DNA of 64,000 bases, taken from NCBI RefSeq assembly GCF_037126465.1, contig NC_088201.1, positions 140,246,376 to 140,310,375 on the forward strand, given 5' to 3'. Position numbers and translations under genes: made by a program. The notes below the pieces were generated by a model that was given only the letters and a program-made list of their open reading frames with translations, did no database searches and was not told where the DNA came from. Within the stretch, counting starts at the first letter, position 1. Each line of letters starts with the position of its first letter. This document shows positions 12,428 to 24,699 of the stretch, one piece after another. Source of the stretch: Ornithodoros turicata. Its lineage: Eukaryota > Arthropoda > Arachnida > Ixodida > Argasidae.

Positions 12428-13280
12428 ATGACTTCAAGAGGCCAATGGTGCCTGTAAAAGCGGCAGGTGCTCTGTGCCCCCTGAACCAATTGGTACGACA
12501 TCCCTGCTGACGCTAGGAGCCACAGTGTACCGGACGTATTAAAGGGTCACACGTACCCACTAATACGCGAGATAAATTGTGCCTATCGAGTTCCCTAACA
12601 GAAAAGTTGCATCCAGGCTACGCAAAAAAAAAAAAGAAAAAGAATGGTAGGAAGAAAATGCACCAAGGACATCTAACTTGAATCACTAAATTTTATTGGC
12701 GTGTACATACCTTTAAATTGCATCCAGTGCATCGGAAAGCACACACGGTCCACTAATCCCAACACAGCAATATGGAGCATACGTGGCACGGACACACAAC
12801 CCATCGGTTGCGTCAGGCAGTCCTCCAAACATCGAACACACAATCCTCGAAACTTCGAACGTGCTGGCACTGCAAAGCACAGTCAAGATCATCCTTAGTG
12901 ACTAACATGACAGTTCCTCAAACGAAATGGCCGACGAACAATTGTCCAAGGAAGTGGCACAGGACGCGCTTCGATATGAGAAGCTGTTGCAATTTTGCAC
13001 ACGTATGTGTGACCGTTGAGACGGGAAACAACCTGTAAAGAAACCGAAGTGAATATCACGCTGGTATTGTCCGAACGCGAATGCTGAAATACTACGCTAC
13101 CTTGTAAATCACGTAACTGCAATCGATCCAGTCCCACGGTCACCTATAACGAAATAATAGAATTAACTTCACTTGTAATGTACATCGTCGATTCACCCAC
13201 ATTAGCCGATCCAGTCCTCCTCAGGTACCCGCGGATGCGGCTGTAGAGTATGTACCACTGCGTCCATACACCATGTTGCA

Positions 13281-13399
13281 AGCCCATTGGCCGAGACTTA
13301 CGCGCGCTCCGATTGGTTGAACACGGATTATTTTCGCGCGCACCTGCGTGCATCGTCTTGGCGGTTTCCATTTGACTTCTGTGGCCGTTACGGGGTGTT
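13281..13399 (+). promoter_or_regulatory. Promoter-like CG-rich stretch with two inverted CCAAT boxes
   Basis: ATTGG, the reverse complement of CCAAT, occurs at 13286-13290 and 13312-13316, 26 bp apart, between CG-rich words (CGCGCGC). It lies directly upstream of a small ORF starting at 13400. Paired CCAAT boxes in a CpG-rich, TATA-less setting are typical of NF-Y-driven housekeeping promoters. Function is inferred from this arrangement only. Confidence 0.4.
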
Positions 13400-13582
13400 A
13401 TGGCGGCTATTTGGGCATACTCCGTGAGAGCGTCCAGACTGACCAGGGATTACGGGAGATACAAGTCGACCTTGACTGTCGAAGTAAAAGCGGCGCCGAC
13501 TCCGAAGAAGTCTCAAGAAAAGATTTGGGTCTCCGTTCTCGTGGGAATTGGTCTTGGGACAAAAGAAAGTGGACTGAAGTGA
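13400..13582 (+). CDS. Possible small mitochondrial-type protein or first exon (60 codons)
   Basis: The frame opens with ATGG at 13400, about 85 bp downstream of the paired CCAAT boxes. Residues 1-18 are rich in Arg, Ser and Ala with no acidic residue before Asp17 (WAYSVRASRLTRDYGRYKS), which resembles an amphipathic mitochondrial presequence. A hydrophobic run follows near residues 45-53 (IWVSVLVGIGLG). The stop is at 13580-13582. I do not recognise the protein. The arrangement suggests a small membrane protein of the inner mitochondrial membrane or the first exon of a longer gene, but no clear splice donor is visible and the P-element begins 150 bp downstream. It may equally be a chance frame. 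Confidence 0.3.
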   Translation: MAAIWAYSVRASRLTRDYGRYKSTLTVEVKAAPTPKKSQEKIWVSVLVGIGLGTKESGLK

Positions 13583-13736
13583 TGCGCACGAAAGGAGCAC
13601 AAGGCAACACCCAAGGATTCTCAATGTCGACCAGCATCTATTTAAGTGCTTCCTTACTTGCTCGGTTTATTATCGATCTCTGGCTGTCACACTACCATGT
13701 TGACCATGCCACTTGTGTGAGGAGCCGTGAGGCGCA

Positions 13737-13858
13737 ATGGCAACACCGGAAGATGATCCACCAAGACGAATCAATTATATCAAATGCAGAGCCAGCGGTT
13801 GCAAGAATTCATGCCTCAACTGCAACTTTTCATTTTTTCGATTCCCAGGAGACGAGAG
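13737..13858 (+). CDS. THAP domain, exon 1 (P-element copy 1)
   Basis: The exon starts ATGGCAACACCGG and encodes residues with KCRASGCKNSC and FSFFRFPGDE, the first half of a THAP zinc finger. This includes the C-x4-C pair (Cys17 and Cys22 of the predicted protein) and the FxRFP motif. It ends GAG AG at a GT donor (13859-13860). Joined to the acceptor AG at 13998-13999, it continues in frame into the second THAP half. THAP domains bind DNA and form the N-terminus of P-element and THAP9 transposases. The related transposase body lies downstream at 15.2-16.6 kb on the same strand. Confidence 0.8.
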
Positions 13859-13999
13859 GTAGAGTTGCTGTTTCTTTCTAGCCTAGTTGTGTAGGAATCT
13901 GACTCGTTTATCGCACTAATCATTGAGCGATCTTCTCCTGCATAGCCTAAGCTCTCTGACTGTTTCTCTCCTTATGCAACAACTTTCATTGTGTTAAAG

Positions 14000-14192
14000 G
14001 AAGTCTGCGTGGATCGAGTACGCTGGTCAACCAGAATATGCCACTCTTCCACCTGATCAGCTAAAACATCAGAAGCTGTGCGAGGCGCATTTCACATCCG
14101 ACGCGTTCAAAAACAGGCAGAGGACACGTCTGAAAAGAACGGCTGTCCTCACTGAGCTCTCCAGTCAGTGCAGCGTTGTCCTTCTGCGATAG
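14000..14192 (+). CDS. THAP domain, exon 2 (P-element copy 1)
   Basis: After the acceptor AG at 13998-13999 the frame gives KSAWIEYAGQPEY, then LCEAHFTSDAFK, which holds the C-x2-H half of the C2CH zinc site and the conserved HF. RLKRTAVLTEL follows, corresponding to the AVPTIF box of THAP domains (here AVLTEL). The frame stops at TAG 14190-14192, close to a possible donor, so either the exon ends nearby or the copy is truncated here. A hAT-type MITE begins 44 bp further on. Confidence 0.75.
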
Positions 14193-14235
14193 GTGGTGAG
14201 TCTCTTTGTGTGACTTACGCCTCTATCATTGTCAG

Positions 14236-14653
14236 CAGTGATGCCCACTAACTACTTATACAGTAGTTTACGTCGCGATGGAGTAGTTTAACTAGTAGTT
14301 CAACTACTTTTCAGGGGAGGTAGTTAAAACTACTTGTATAACTACTGCAGTGTAGTTTAACTACATCTTTATAACTACTTAACGTTGTCCATCAACACCA
14401 ATCCCGTTCTGGTGTGTTCTTGGACACCTAAATATGAATCACAAGCAGCGGTAAAAGTGAATATTTAGTACACATGCACTGCACAATTGCTCTGCACCTC
14501 CTTAATGGTTAAAAGTCGGAAGCACAATCGTGTCGCGGTAAAGTACTTGGCACCTGCAGAAACCTAACTACAGAAGTTAACTATTCTGCATAGTAGTTTA
14601 ACTAGTAGTTTCCCACTACATTTCTGCAAGTAGTTAAGTAATGGCCATCGCTG
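14236..14653. mobile_element. hAT-type MITE of 418 bp built from TAGTTTAACTAC-like words
   Basis: The ends are CAGTGATGCCCACTAACTAC (left) and, reverse-complemented, CAGCGATGGCCATTACTTAA (right). CAGNG starts are typical of hAT elements. The flanks ATTGTCAG (14228-14235) and CTTGTCAG (14654-14661) match at 7 of 8 positions, the 8-bp target duplication expected for hAT. The interior consists of repeated short words (AGTAGTTTAACTAC, AACTACTT) near both ends. It has no coding capacity and sits inside P-element copy 1. Confidence 0.88.
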
Positions 14654-15219
14654 CTTGTCAGTGATCTATGGACGGAAAGCCCAGTTATTTATCTTTACCC
14701 CCTCTAAATCTCCTAAATATTTGGTGACGTCTCCATAACGTTCCCTCTTACAAGTGGTTTCTGTTATATTAACATGCATAGATGTCGACAATGATACATC
14801 GAATGCATAATGCTATTGAAACAAAGTGGTAAGAATATAATCCCCCGCAAGGTTTTTGCAGAACCCCCGTGTGCTTTTCATTTTGTATTTAACATTGGGC
14901 AGCAGTTTATAAAAAAAATGAGGGGCGCAGTTACATTGTAACAGTAATACAGAGGTTTTTTCCCCTTTTTTCGCGGGGATGGGGGGGGGGGGATTGTTTG
15001 ACGGATGTTGGAGGTCTGGATAACCCACTGATTCTGGGTAGGCCTGTCAAACCCTGTATAGTAGTCCGTTAGACGCATATTATTCTGTTCAGAAATATAT
15101 TGCATATAGATATTTGTTTTTGGACTTAACAAAAGGGGAAACAAAGAATTAAGCACCTGCTCTATGACTTCTGTCTCATGCTTCGATTACAATATAGAAT
15201 AGAACATGCTCAAGTGCCT

Positions 15220-16635
15220 GCACCTCACTCACCAATGGCAAAATCACTCATGGCAAAATCAGCACTACTTGTAGTGCTCTCAGGATTAACAAATGCATGG
15301 GTACAGCCCTTGTCATACATGTTTTCAAGATCTACCGTATCAGCAGCTATTCTAAATGATTTGCCTCAAGACTTGATTAGACAGCTTCATTCATTGGATG
15401 TTTTCGTGAATGCGGTTGTCTGTGATCAGGGTGCCAGCAATTGTGCATTGTGTAGAAAACTTGGAATCTCCCCGTCAAAACCATATTTTTGTGTTGGATG
15501 AGTCAAAAGTCTACTTTATTTTTGACCCACCACGTTTGATGAAGACTACACGGAACATGTTGTTGAAGCATGACCTGCAGATTGGATATGCCCAACACAA
15601 GGTTCAGTGGGACTTCATTAAAGAGTTCTATGAATCAGACTTCCCCTAAAGGTACGACTGGCACCCAAGTTGACAGAGGACCACATTCACCCGACGGTAT
15701 TCAGTCGCATGAAGGTTAAATTTGCAACACAAGTACTAAGCAATAGGCTTCACTGAATCGCTGTCCTTATCGCTGTCCTTATTAGCGCTGGGTACATGCA
15801 TCCAGCAGCCACTGCGACTTCAGATTTCCTCCTTAGGATGGATGTACTGTTTGATTGCTTAAACAGTTCATCCATTCAGCAGGGTGATGACAAAAAAAAA
15901 AGAGATTTGCAATCAGTGATTCCACCGAACATAAGGAGTTACTAGAGGCTGCAGTACAGTGGATTGCACAGTGGAAATTTGACAGTGATAGGCAATCTCC
16001 TACTGTTATGGGGTGGCAAATCACAATTTGTGCAATACTCGCGTTGTGGGAGCGCCTTCACCAACAGTTTGGTTTCGAACATATGCTGATACGGCGACTC
16101 AACGAGGGCCCTGTGGAAAACATGTCTGGTCAGTCCGGCAAATGCACGGGTGTAATGAGACACCAAATGCGTTTCAGTTCGTAACAGGCCTCAAGCATAC
16201 CCTTGCGGGGAACCTCATGAAGCTTCCAAGCAAAGGCAATTTTGAGGCTGATACGACTGAACTTTTAAACGATCTGTTTCACAAGCCGGTTTCCACAACT
16301 GCAAGCAGTTCTTATGAGCCTGCCGACTCCCAAGGGTTGCCTGCAGTTGAGGAAATGCAGGCTGAACATGATATGCGTGATGTGCAAGAGCCCGACAATA
16401 TTATTGAGGCTAATGCACAGTACGCATACGCAGGTCCTCGGTTCACTCTTTCTTGAAAAAATCGGAATGTCCCAACTGCTCAAAGTTGTTGAAGGCTGCA
16501 GAGGAGGGACTTCTAAGACCAGAAGGCTTGTACACTTACTTGCAAAGTGAATCACAAATGTCTGGCAGTACATTTTGCATCCCATCCGATGCTTTCTTTG
16601 CATGCTTTTGCAAGTTAGAAAGCATATTCTTATGA
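15220..16635 (+). pseudogene. P-element/THAP9-type transposase body, broken (copy 1)
   Basis: Family motifs appear in order in shifting frames: the KSALLVVLSGLTNAWVQPLSY region (15250-15310), NAVVCDQGASN with an acidic residue of the RNase H-like core (about 15405-15440), YFIFDPPRLMKTTRN (15510-15555), RLAPKLTEDHIHP (about 15655-15690), TSDFLLRMDVLFDCLNS (about 15820-15870), VMGWQITICAILALWE and RRLNEGPVENM (16005-16120), then GCNETPNAFQFVTGLKHT (16145-16200). These match the P transposase catalytic and GTP-binding/C-terminal region. Frameshifts lie near 15500, 15645, 15890-15900 (an A run) and 16120, with a stop at 16454. The stretch between the THAP exons and 15220 lacks a recognisable first catalytic block. 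Clearly a dead copy. Confidence 0.88.
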
Positions 16636-16639
16636 GAGG

Positions 16640-19513
16640 TTGCAAATGTCCTACACAGAAAAGGAGTAAAGCAGCGCCTCATAAGTGCATTCACTCAGAG
16701 CAGTCATGAGCCTTTCTGCTGTGCAGCATGTCAAGCCCATTTCATATCTTTTCTTTTTTTTGCCATAAAGCGGATGCAATACCATATCTGTCTTAAAAAC
16801 AGAGAGTCTGCTGAGGCTGCTCACACAAGGTCAGAGCAGACAAAACGAAAAAAGTTTTCAACGTAATTGCAATTCCATCAGTAGCTTCACATGAAAAGTA
16901 CAGCACACCAAAGAAAACAGAAAGCACTTAGTTCTACTGAACGCTCTGTTGATGACCCCAGGCTTGACATACTGCATGACAACTCTGAAGGTTATTTTAG
17001 TTTTGCCAGACATTTTCTACAGCCAAACCCTGTTATATGCAAATGGGGTTCTGGTTTTCCTTTGAGATGCATAGTATTGGTGGAAAAAGTATCAAAATAT
17101 GTACCTGTGTTGTATGATCCTTCGGTACGTACTGTAGAGTGAAATGTCACATCTCAAAAACTACTTGAAAGGAAAATGGTTCACTTTTACTTTAGTTTAC
17201 TTTGCATATTCTTAACACTGTGGTAAACAGGGATCCAGTTTTCCACACTACAAATATTCAAGCTGCATACGAAAACATGGACAAATTCTGTTTCCTTCCA
17301 ATGCAGAAATGACACTGGTCACATGGTGACACAGTTTGTAATGCATAAAAGGGATAGGGCGCAGACTAACTGGTGTCTCGGTTATTTGTTCCTTGTAGTG
17401 CATAGTTTGTACGAAAACTTTGCCAGTATGGTGAAACTTTAACTTCACGTACTCAGTCACAATATTGTTTTACTTGTACCACTAGCACATAAGCATCCTT
17501 ATGCAGCACAAATTATTTTCCCCTTCCATTTTCATATTAGATTGACAGTTTCTTTCCCAGGTTATTATGGCTAAAAGAAACCAACCATTATATCCATCCC
17601 TGCTTTGTGTAACGTTATGCAGTGAGAAGCTCTCAAAAAAAGTTAGCATTGGTACTAGCTATAGTTTTGGCAGGGTAGATCGGTGAATGAATCTTTACAT
17701 AATCAGAGGATGCGCCTTTTTTGGTTTTGTGATATTGCTATGATTGGCTACAGCAATGTGAGGACTGCATTACGCAGCCTTCCTCAGCTCTCATGCTGTA
17801 GGAATTGGCAGTCATTTGAAAGTGTGGAAACGACATTTTGTGTCTCATCAGCTAAGCAAAGTTTTTTGAGTCTCAGTACTTACTGAAAAACATCCGTGTT
17901 CTACCACCACCACCACTTCCCTGACCAACAAAGTCACATGATCCTTGGCAATACCTTTGCTTATGATATTGTATATACATTGCGTCATAGGCGTTATTTT
18001 GACGTCATAATCCTGAAGAGATTGTTTTAGAGTTTGATGCTATAACGATATAGCACACTGTTTTCTTGTGTTTCACGACCAGTGTAATGTTATCCGTGCA
18101 TTGCGATGCCTGTGTACATAGCATGTTCTCGTTCCTTCCTTTACAGATGAAAGCTGTGTAACTTCCTGTTTCGTTCCTTTAGAAATGAATCCTGTGAAAG
18201 CATATGTAATCCTTTCATGCAGATAATACACTGGTGTTCATGCACAGTCGTTGTCGCGGATATGTTACGCCTACAATGGGGCTGCGCGAGCTACCTCATC
18301 TACGTTTTCCTGTTCATTCACACGCACATGTCTCTCACACTGCCGACCGATATATTCAAATAAATATTTTATTTCCACAAAACTTGCCCTGGCCACTTTC
18401 TTATAATGGGAGAACTGCAGAGCAACGGCAACCGCGAAATAGATATCAAGCCACCAAAAGCTGTAAATAGCCAGGCAAGGGCCAGGAGCGGCCGGAAGGC
18501 GAGCCAAACAGAGTCTTCTGATTGGTCGGCTGGTTATGCATAATTTCCACCACGTCGCAATTTCATTGGTCGTATGCCCAGTGTTGTGTGAATTATCTCA
18601 AACTATGGGCTCTATAGGGAACTGTTGGAGCCTCACCGATCCTCCCCTGTCGTCATTTGCAATGCGTCCACCGTCTGCAACAGAATATACTACGATGGTT
18701 AAACTCGAGTAAAACGCAGGCGCAGTTCGATACATCACAGCTAGGTTGACTTACGTTAACAAACATTAAACCTGTACTCAAAAATCACGGTTGCCATCCT
18801 TCTCAAAGACGAGGTTCCAGCACAGACAACGGGCGAGAAATCAGGGACGAAGGCATTGCGGAAGAATACATTGTGCCATGTTACTCCTCACCGGCGGAGC
18901 GAGGGGCAACGTAGTACGCTCCAGCGAAGGCACACATATTCAACCGGCACACGCATTATTCAACAAGCACACGAGTACACGGCTCATGAGGCACACATAT
19001 TATGATTCAGCGGGCACAAAGCCGTTGCATATCGCCGTGACGGCTTTGTACCTGCTGAAATTTGTCGATGCGTATCGCTGTGCTTGCTATCTGATAACTG
19101 TTACGGCTGTGTACCGGCTGTACTTCCTGAGGGAATTTTTTTAACCGGCACGTGTCCGTCTCAGGATTTAGAGTGTACTGAACACTATCCCGTATCGTTA
19201 CACGCGCACTGATCCGCACCTGCCTTGTGACCGGCAACGTCACAGCTATAGTGCCACCCATCGCTATTGCCAGTGTGGCATGCCATTACAAGGACGACAC
19301 TCGGTTGATTGCATTGGCTAGGGTGTGTGGTACTACGGTGTTCATTTCATCTGGGCACCCGTGAACAACTCTCAACTGCGAATAACATTAACTATTATAG
19401 TTTTTGTCGGTCACCAGCACAATAATGTTTACTAGTCAGAAACAGGCATCTCCAAGACAGATGGTCCGATCAAGTAACCCCGTGGCAGAGTCCTCCGTCA
19501 ACTAAACGGTTAA
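16640..19513. other. Stretch without a recognisable gene
   Basis: I see no domain. An ORF at 16891-17142 (plus, 83 codons) follows the P-element remnant but I could not place it in the family. Two ATTGG boxes at about 18518 and 18566 form a second small promoter-like cluster. GGCACACATATT is repeated near 18928 and 18988. Confidence 0.45.
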
Positions 19514-19880
19514 GGCGCAGATATAGTCCAACGTTTTTGGCGTCGCAGTCAGCGACAGCCGAAGTCAGACACGCCAAGCAAAGCGATCCGGGAAATATGC
19601 GTTTATAGTCAGACGCGCGTTAGCAGTGGCCTGCGACTGCTGCACATGCGCAAAGTCGCTGTGACTGCAGCAGCGCGACCGCGACTGCGCTGATCTGACT
19701 GCGCGAGCGCGGTCGGCGAAAGATAGAACATGTTCTATTCTGCGCGGACGACGTCCTAGCGCGTTGAATGCCGCCGGCCGCGCTAGCCACTAGACTATAG
19801 AGGGTGTGATTTCCCCCGGCGTAACGCAACTGTGCAGCGCGCGTACGCGCAGCACAGTTACGTCGGACTATATCTGCGCC
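19514..19880. mobile_element. CG-rich MITE of 367 bp with TTAA-like flanks
   Basis: Both ends read inward GGCGCAGATATAGTCCRACG: left at 19514-19533, right as the reverse complement of 19861-19880. TTAA precedes the left end (19510-19513) and TTTAA follows the right end. The interior is strikingly CG-rich compared with the flanks, with GCAGTCGCGAC-type words. It is non-coding. TTAA target sites are typical of piggyBac-type elements, but the one-base offset on the right leaves the superfamily open. Confidence 0.75.
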
Positions 19881-22676
19881 TTTAAACGTTACAGAACGTC
19901 ACATGTGGCGCTGTCGCGTTGTATTGCCTCCTTGTATAATGGCACGTCAATAAGATTTGGGACACGGGCAAGTGGTGGCGATTTGATTCTGCATCAATTA
20001 TTCCGTCACCATGTGGGACGACGACAAGGGTGTCTCTGCGTTCCAAGTAGCCAAACCAAATTTGCGGCCATTTTCTAGAGCTATTTGCATTCTGTATAAC
20101 TTGGCATTTTCCAGTTTCCATTTTCCAATTTGGAAGTCTCCCTGTACAAAACAGTCCGACCATTAATACGTTTTATTAAATGTTCGCGCTTGTGTGGAGC
20201 ACAGCAGAACTTCACCACGTAACAAGCTCAATACCGAGTATTGTACAGAATAACAAAGGTATCACTCCTTATTCTCGAAAACGCAGGACGAACGTTCATT
20301 TGTGCACGTTATCATAAGTATATCAGTTATTCGCTTATCACAAACCAGGTACACACATCACAAAAAGATACCACAAGGTATCACAAAAGAGGTACACCTC
20401 AACTTATCGACAAATTAAAGTCGAGAAGGGTATCACTCAAGGCAATTGCTGGCTAGTAGCATGTTAGACAGTGAAGTTCTGCTTTCAAATAGAACATGGC
20501 TTCATTCGAAATATATTTCGCAATCAGCATCGCGTGTTCAATAGTCGATGTCAGTAGCAACCAATGTTTGATGAAATGCAGTACGTGAAGCTTTTTTCCA
20601 CAACAGGTGCAATTCGTGATCGATAAGATAAAAGCTTTCTCAAGCCCGGTCACACTCGGCTTCGCTCTTTTCGACATGGAATACGAGTGCTACGTCGACA
20701 ACTGCTGCGGCACCAGAAAATACGGCAGGGTCAAAGACTTCAGGAAATGCACCGAAAAGCACGGACTGTCGCCTTGTTAGCTGTCAAGGAAAGAAACAGA
20801 GAAAGAATCTTCAATGTGAATAGGAACCGCCGCCAGGGGGCGCTCAGTGGAAGTATCTCTACAATCAATAAATACGCTGTCCTCCGTGATCCCATGAAGA
20901 ACAATTTAACGTAAAATAGTAAAATAGTTTAAGCGTAATAAATATCTTGCTCTGGTGCCTCAGATTTTCTGCGTCCGACCTTTTCAACATATGCAGCATC
21001 ACCTCATCCTAGCAACAGCGTCCAGGAACAAATCACAATGAACTTACTTGACAAATAGAACTCTTTACAAGTTGTGTAAAAAGCAGAACGAAGTTTCCAA
21101 TTGTAGGAATAAAGTAGAAGTTTACTTAATAAAAGGAGTTACTTGGAGGTCACGAGCTACTTAATATGCTCTCCTTAGTTAAGTGAGATCTTGATATCAC
21201 TATGGCTGTGTCCCAGACAGAACGCTTTCTCCTGTGGACGTCCGAAATCGATCTCAAATGTGCATATCCTGAAATGGGCTCCCGTTGGACTTCACCGGGA
21301 GCTTCATACTGAGGAAGAAAACGAAGACGATATGGCTGAAGCGCGAGCAAATCGTTGGGAAATCGTTGTCTGGGAAGGTGCATGAATGTTTGATGTTCCT
21401 GAAATTACAATCTTATTAAATTACACATCCAAGTTACCGTCTGCTGCTTACAGAAAACTATGGCAACCCTGCTGACTTGTTCATCAGCAGGAAAAAGTGT
21501 TCTACAAATAAACAACCAAAAACAAACACACAGTTTCTTCACATTAGTATGCAGCTTATTTGCAGAAAGGCATTTCGAAAGCCTGTTTTCTTCATTTATC
21601 AGCACGTAGGCCCCCAACGAAAACCACAAGAAGGAAAGTAGACAGGCGGGTTCCGATTACACGATCCTACGGTTCTGAGGCTGGAACACACACAGACGGA
21701 CAAACACAAGACATCCACAAGTTGCCGGTATCTGGCTCTTTAGTCCATCATTTTTCCACGCTCCGATTTCTTAACCAAGGTAGCCCTGTAGGAGAGTGCC
21801 GATGTGCTGTGCCATGACGGTAAAAGATGTCCACGACAATGTTCACAATATGACAGGTGTCCACCAAGGTAGAATCAACACCGGGAACTGATTTGGCGAC
21901 TTACGACACGAATTCAAAGTTGGACATACTCAAATTTGATAGGCGGACAGCAGAACAAAGCATTAACTGCAATTCCAAAAGAATCCTGATAGTCTGCAAA
22001 AATACAGCAGAGGATGCGCTCAGTCGCAAAAAGTCGGTACTCTCGTCCACAGGCCACCGCAAAGAACCACATCCTGCGGGGAACTATTTTCAGACATGGG
22101 AGCCAAAAGCCTTCGCTTCTCTGAGGCTGCCGTGCGGGTCGACCAATCAGAGACGATTTATTTCAAAATTTAAATCTGAAGCGTTGATATCGCAAAGGTT
22201 GGTTTTTACGGGTTTATTTGTGGGTTTTACCGTGGATTTTTTCGTCATTGAGTTTGAGGAGTTTGTTCTCGAAGTTTGATTTGCGAAGCATACACCATAC
22301 TGAAGCGGTAACCGCATACGACGATTTCTCGACGGAAAAATGCCACCTTTCCCACTGGCACGAAAACTCGACGGAAAAACGGCGGGACGAACCGCATGCA
22401 CAGATTTCAACTGCGGCGGATGGTGGCGCGCAGGCGGGCGTTTCTTTAGTCCGTGTTAAATTTTGACTCATTAAATTAACTGATAAATATTTTACTACAC
22501 ATAGAACAATAAATAGTGGCACAGAGAAGACGTTCTTGCGGTCAAAGCATATTCGCGAAGCAAGCAGCGGGCGGGCGACAGCATGCTTCCCAGTTCCCAG
22601 GATGGTCATACGGGCATCCGAAGTGCCCGCCACGTCCGCTCATGGAACGATAGCGCGTGGAGTGGTCCTACTGGCT
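19881..22676. other. Stretch without a recognisable gene
   Basis: I found no supported gene. A frame starting at 20676 (MEYECYVDNCCG) has a C-x4-C pair like the start of a THAP domain, but nothing around it confirms this. The other frames (21560-21817 plus, 22214-22633 minus) show no domain. Confidence 0.45.
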
Positions 22677-23842
22677 GCACTCAGAAAAAGGGGAGTCAAA
22701 ATGGAGTCAGACGATGCTCGGACACCCTCGCGAACCGAGAGGGAGTTGCAGCGACAACCTTCCGTGACCGTATTTAATGCGGGGTGTTGCGTAGACTCCC
22801 TTCATGGAGGGGTGTTGGCCTCACTCCCCGATGTCTATGACGAGGTTCTTCTCCCCAATGTCTATGACGAGACTATGCAGCAGTGCAGCATCGTACACCT
22901 ATTCATTTGTTACGATTATCGAGACACACCTAAAAATAATGAAAAATAGATGAACAAGCCTGTGTCTGACATGGCCAAAGTACTTGTATCCCAGCAGGGC
23001 ACATTTGCTTTTCGCAAGCCCTGGCTGTATCAAGAAAAGCCGTTGGTGGCACATATAATTGCAAAATACCCAACATTACATACTGAGGAACAGGTACTGC
23101 AGTTTTACAAGCAAGCCGGTGCCTACATCTTGTTTCCTTGTGCTCATAAGGATGCCGCTTCGACAATGCAGTCTTTTTTTTTTTGTTATAATTGTAATTG
23201 ACACCCGGATCGGTCGTTTCATTCGAGGGAAGATGTCCGTGGAAATGCTGTCTATTGACAAGGGAAGCGGTAGATCAAGTAAGAAACACAATGTCCGATA
23301 GAAAGGGATATATGTTCTGCAACGCTAAGTGCCTTGAAGTTACCGCTGCTGCACTGCGAGTTGATGAAGCGTATGTCCGTTACCGTTACGAAAGTGTGCC
23401 GGCCCTTCGTACTCTAGGACCGGGTTGTAAAATTTTGATTCGTGCAGTATTGCAATCCCAATGACGGCTTTTGAGGGATGTTCCCGCTTGGATAGTTCTA
23501 TGGGACTACCTAGATTCTCGAGCAAGACTGAGCGGCGCCGCACCTGTTCGTGTTTTGGGGCGAGGGAAGTATTGCTTTTGTAACGCTTTACAACACAGAC
23601 CAGTATCTGCGAAAAAAGAAAAAAAGAGACCAATGCAGTAACATCACTTAATAACAGAGTGGAAAACGGTGTGCCTAATGTTCTCTGCAATGTGCTTGGG
23701 TAAGGCAGTCAAGGGAACACCTGCAGGAAGTGTGTCAGGGGAACACCTTTAGCAAAGGGAGTCAAAAGAACACCCTTACAAGTGGACTAGCCTAAACACC
23801 CCAAAGGGAGTTTCTCATACTCATTTTTTTTTAAGAGTGTGC
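22677..23842. mobile_element. Probable TIR element with GCACTC ends
   Basis: The left end GCACTCAGAAAAAGGGGAGTC (22677) and the reverse complement of the right end (GCACACTCTTAAAAAAAAAT, ending 23842) are similar. Subterminal words recur: GGGAGTCAAAAGAACACCC near 23757 and GGGGAGTCAAAATGGAGTC on the left, and TGTCTATGACGAG twice at about 22831 and 22860. The same GCAC(AC)TCTTA ends bound the element at 55.35-56.28 kb, suggesting one transposase family. Open frames inside (22950-23201 plus) are not recognised. Confidence 0.45.
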
Positions 23843-24699
23843 CGTCGAGCGGCCGCTTCCGCTCTTCGCCGGATTTTTCTGTCCACCGCTGTGGTCGAGA
23901 AATCGGTGCAGTTCCCATTGCTCGCGTCGGTTCAGCGGAAAAACGGTGACTGTGAGCGATTTTCCGCAGTGAACTCGTCGTATGTGGTTAACGCCTGATC
24001 CCTCTTCTACTCGGCGGCCGATGACAGCAAGCATTTCAAGCTCCTACCTCCGCGGTGATGACGTTTCAGATGCCATGCATGTTAACCGAGCTACGGAGGC
24101 CTCTAGAGCTTCACTGAAACACTGTGCAATCTTTATACTGCTGTCACCGATTGACCCTGTGTGCTATTTACCGTACGTGGAATATTGTATTTACGCGATG
24201 ATATTTGGACAACAAACCAAGCGCTTTGTGAAGTGCGGTTGTGATTTTTGCATGCTGTTTTCCTTCGTTGCTCGATTATGTTTGTAAAGCTATATAAATG
24301 TAAAAGACTCAGTTCCCTAATGTTTTGATTGCCCTGTTTCAGCTTGCGTTCTTCAAAGCAGCTTCGACCTTTCAGCTGACACTAATTTGTTCTGTATTGC
24401 GTGGTCCACAGACTCGACGGCCTGTCCGTATTTCAATTTTTTTTTTTTCAAACGACTCAGTGTTTGCCTACGAATGTGTGTGTCACGCAAGCATTTTTAT
24501 GAAGTATTCAGTGTTGAACATGTCGTGAATATTAACAACAATCGTGCCTGCAATAGTTAACGAAAGCTCCTCTGACGTTGTGTTGACGCATAAGAGTTTG
24601 GAGCTAAGTACTGAAAACAAACTGTTCTGCACATTATACGCATTTCTGATAACTTTTTACGATTATTGTTGAACCAAGTTTACAATTCGACTTAATGTT

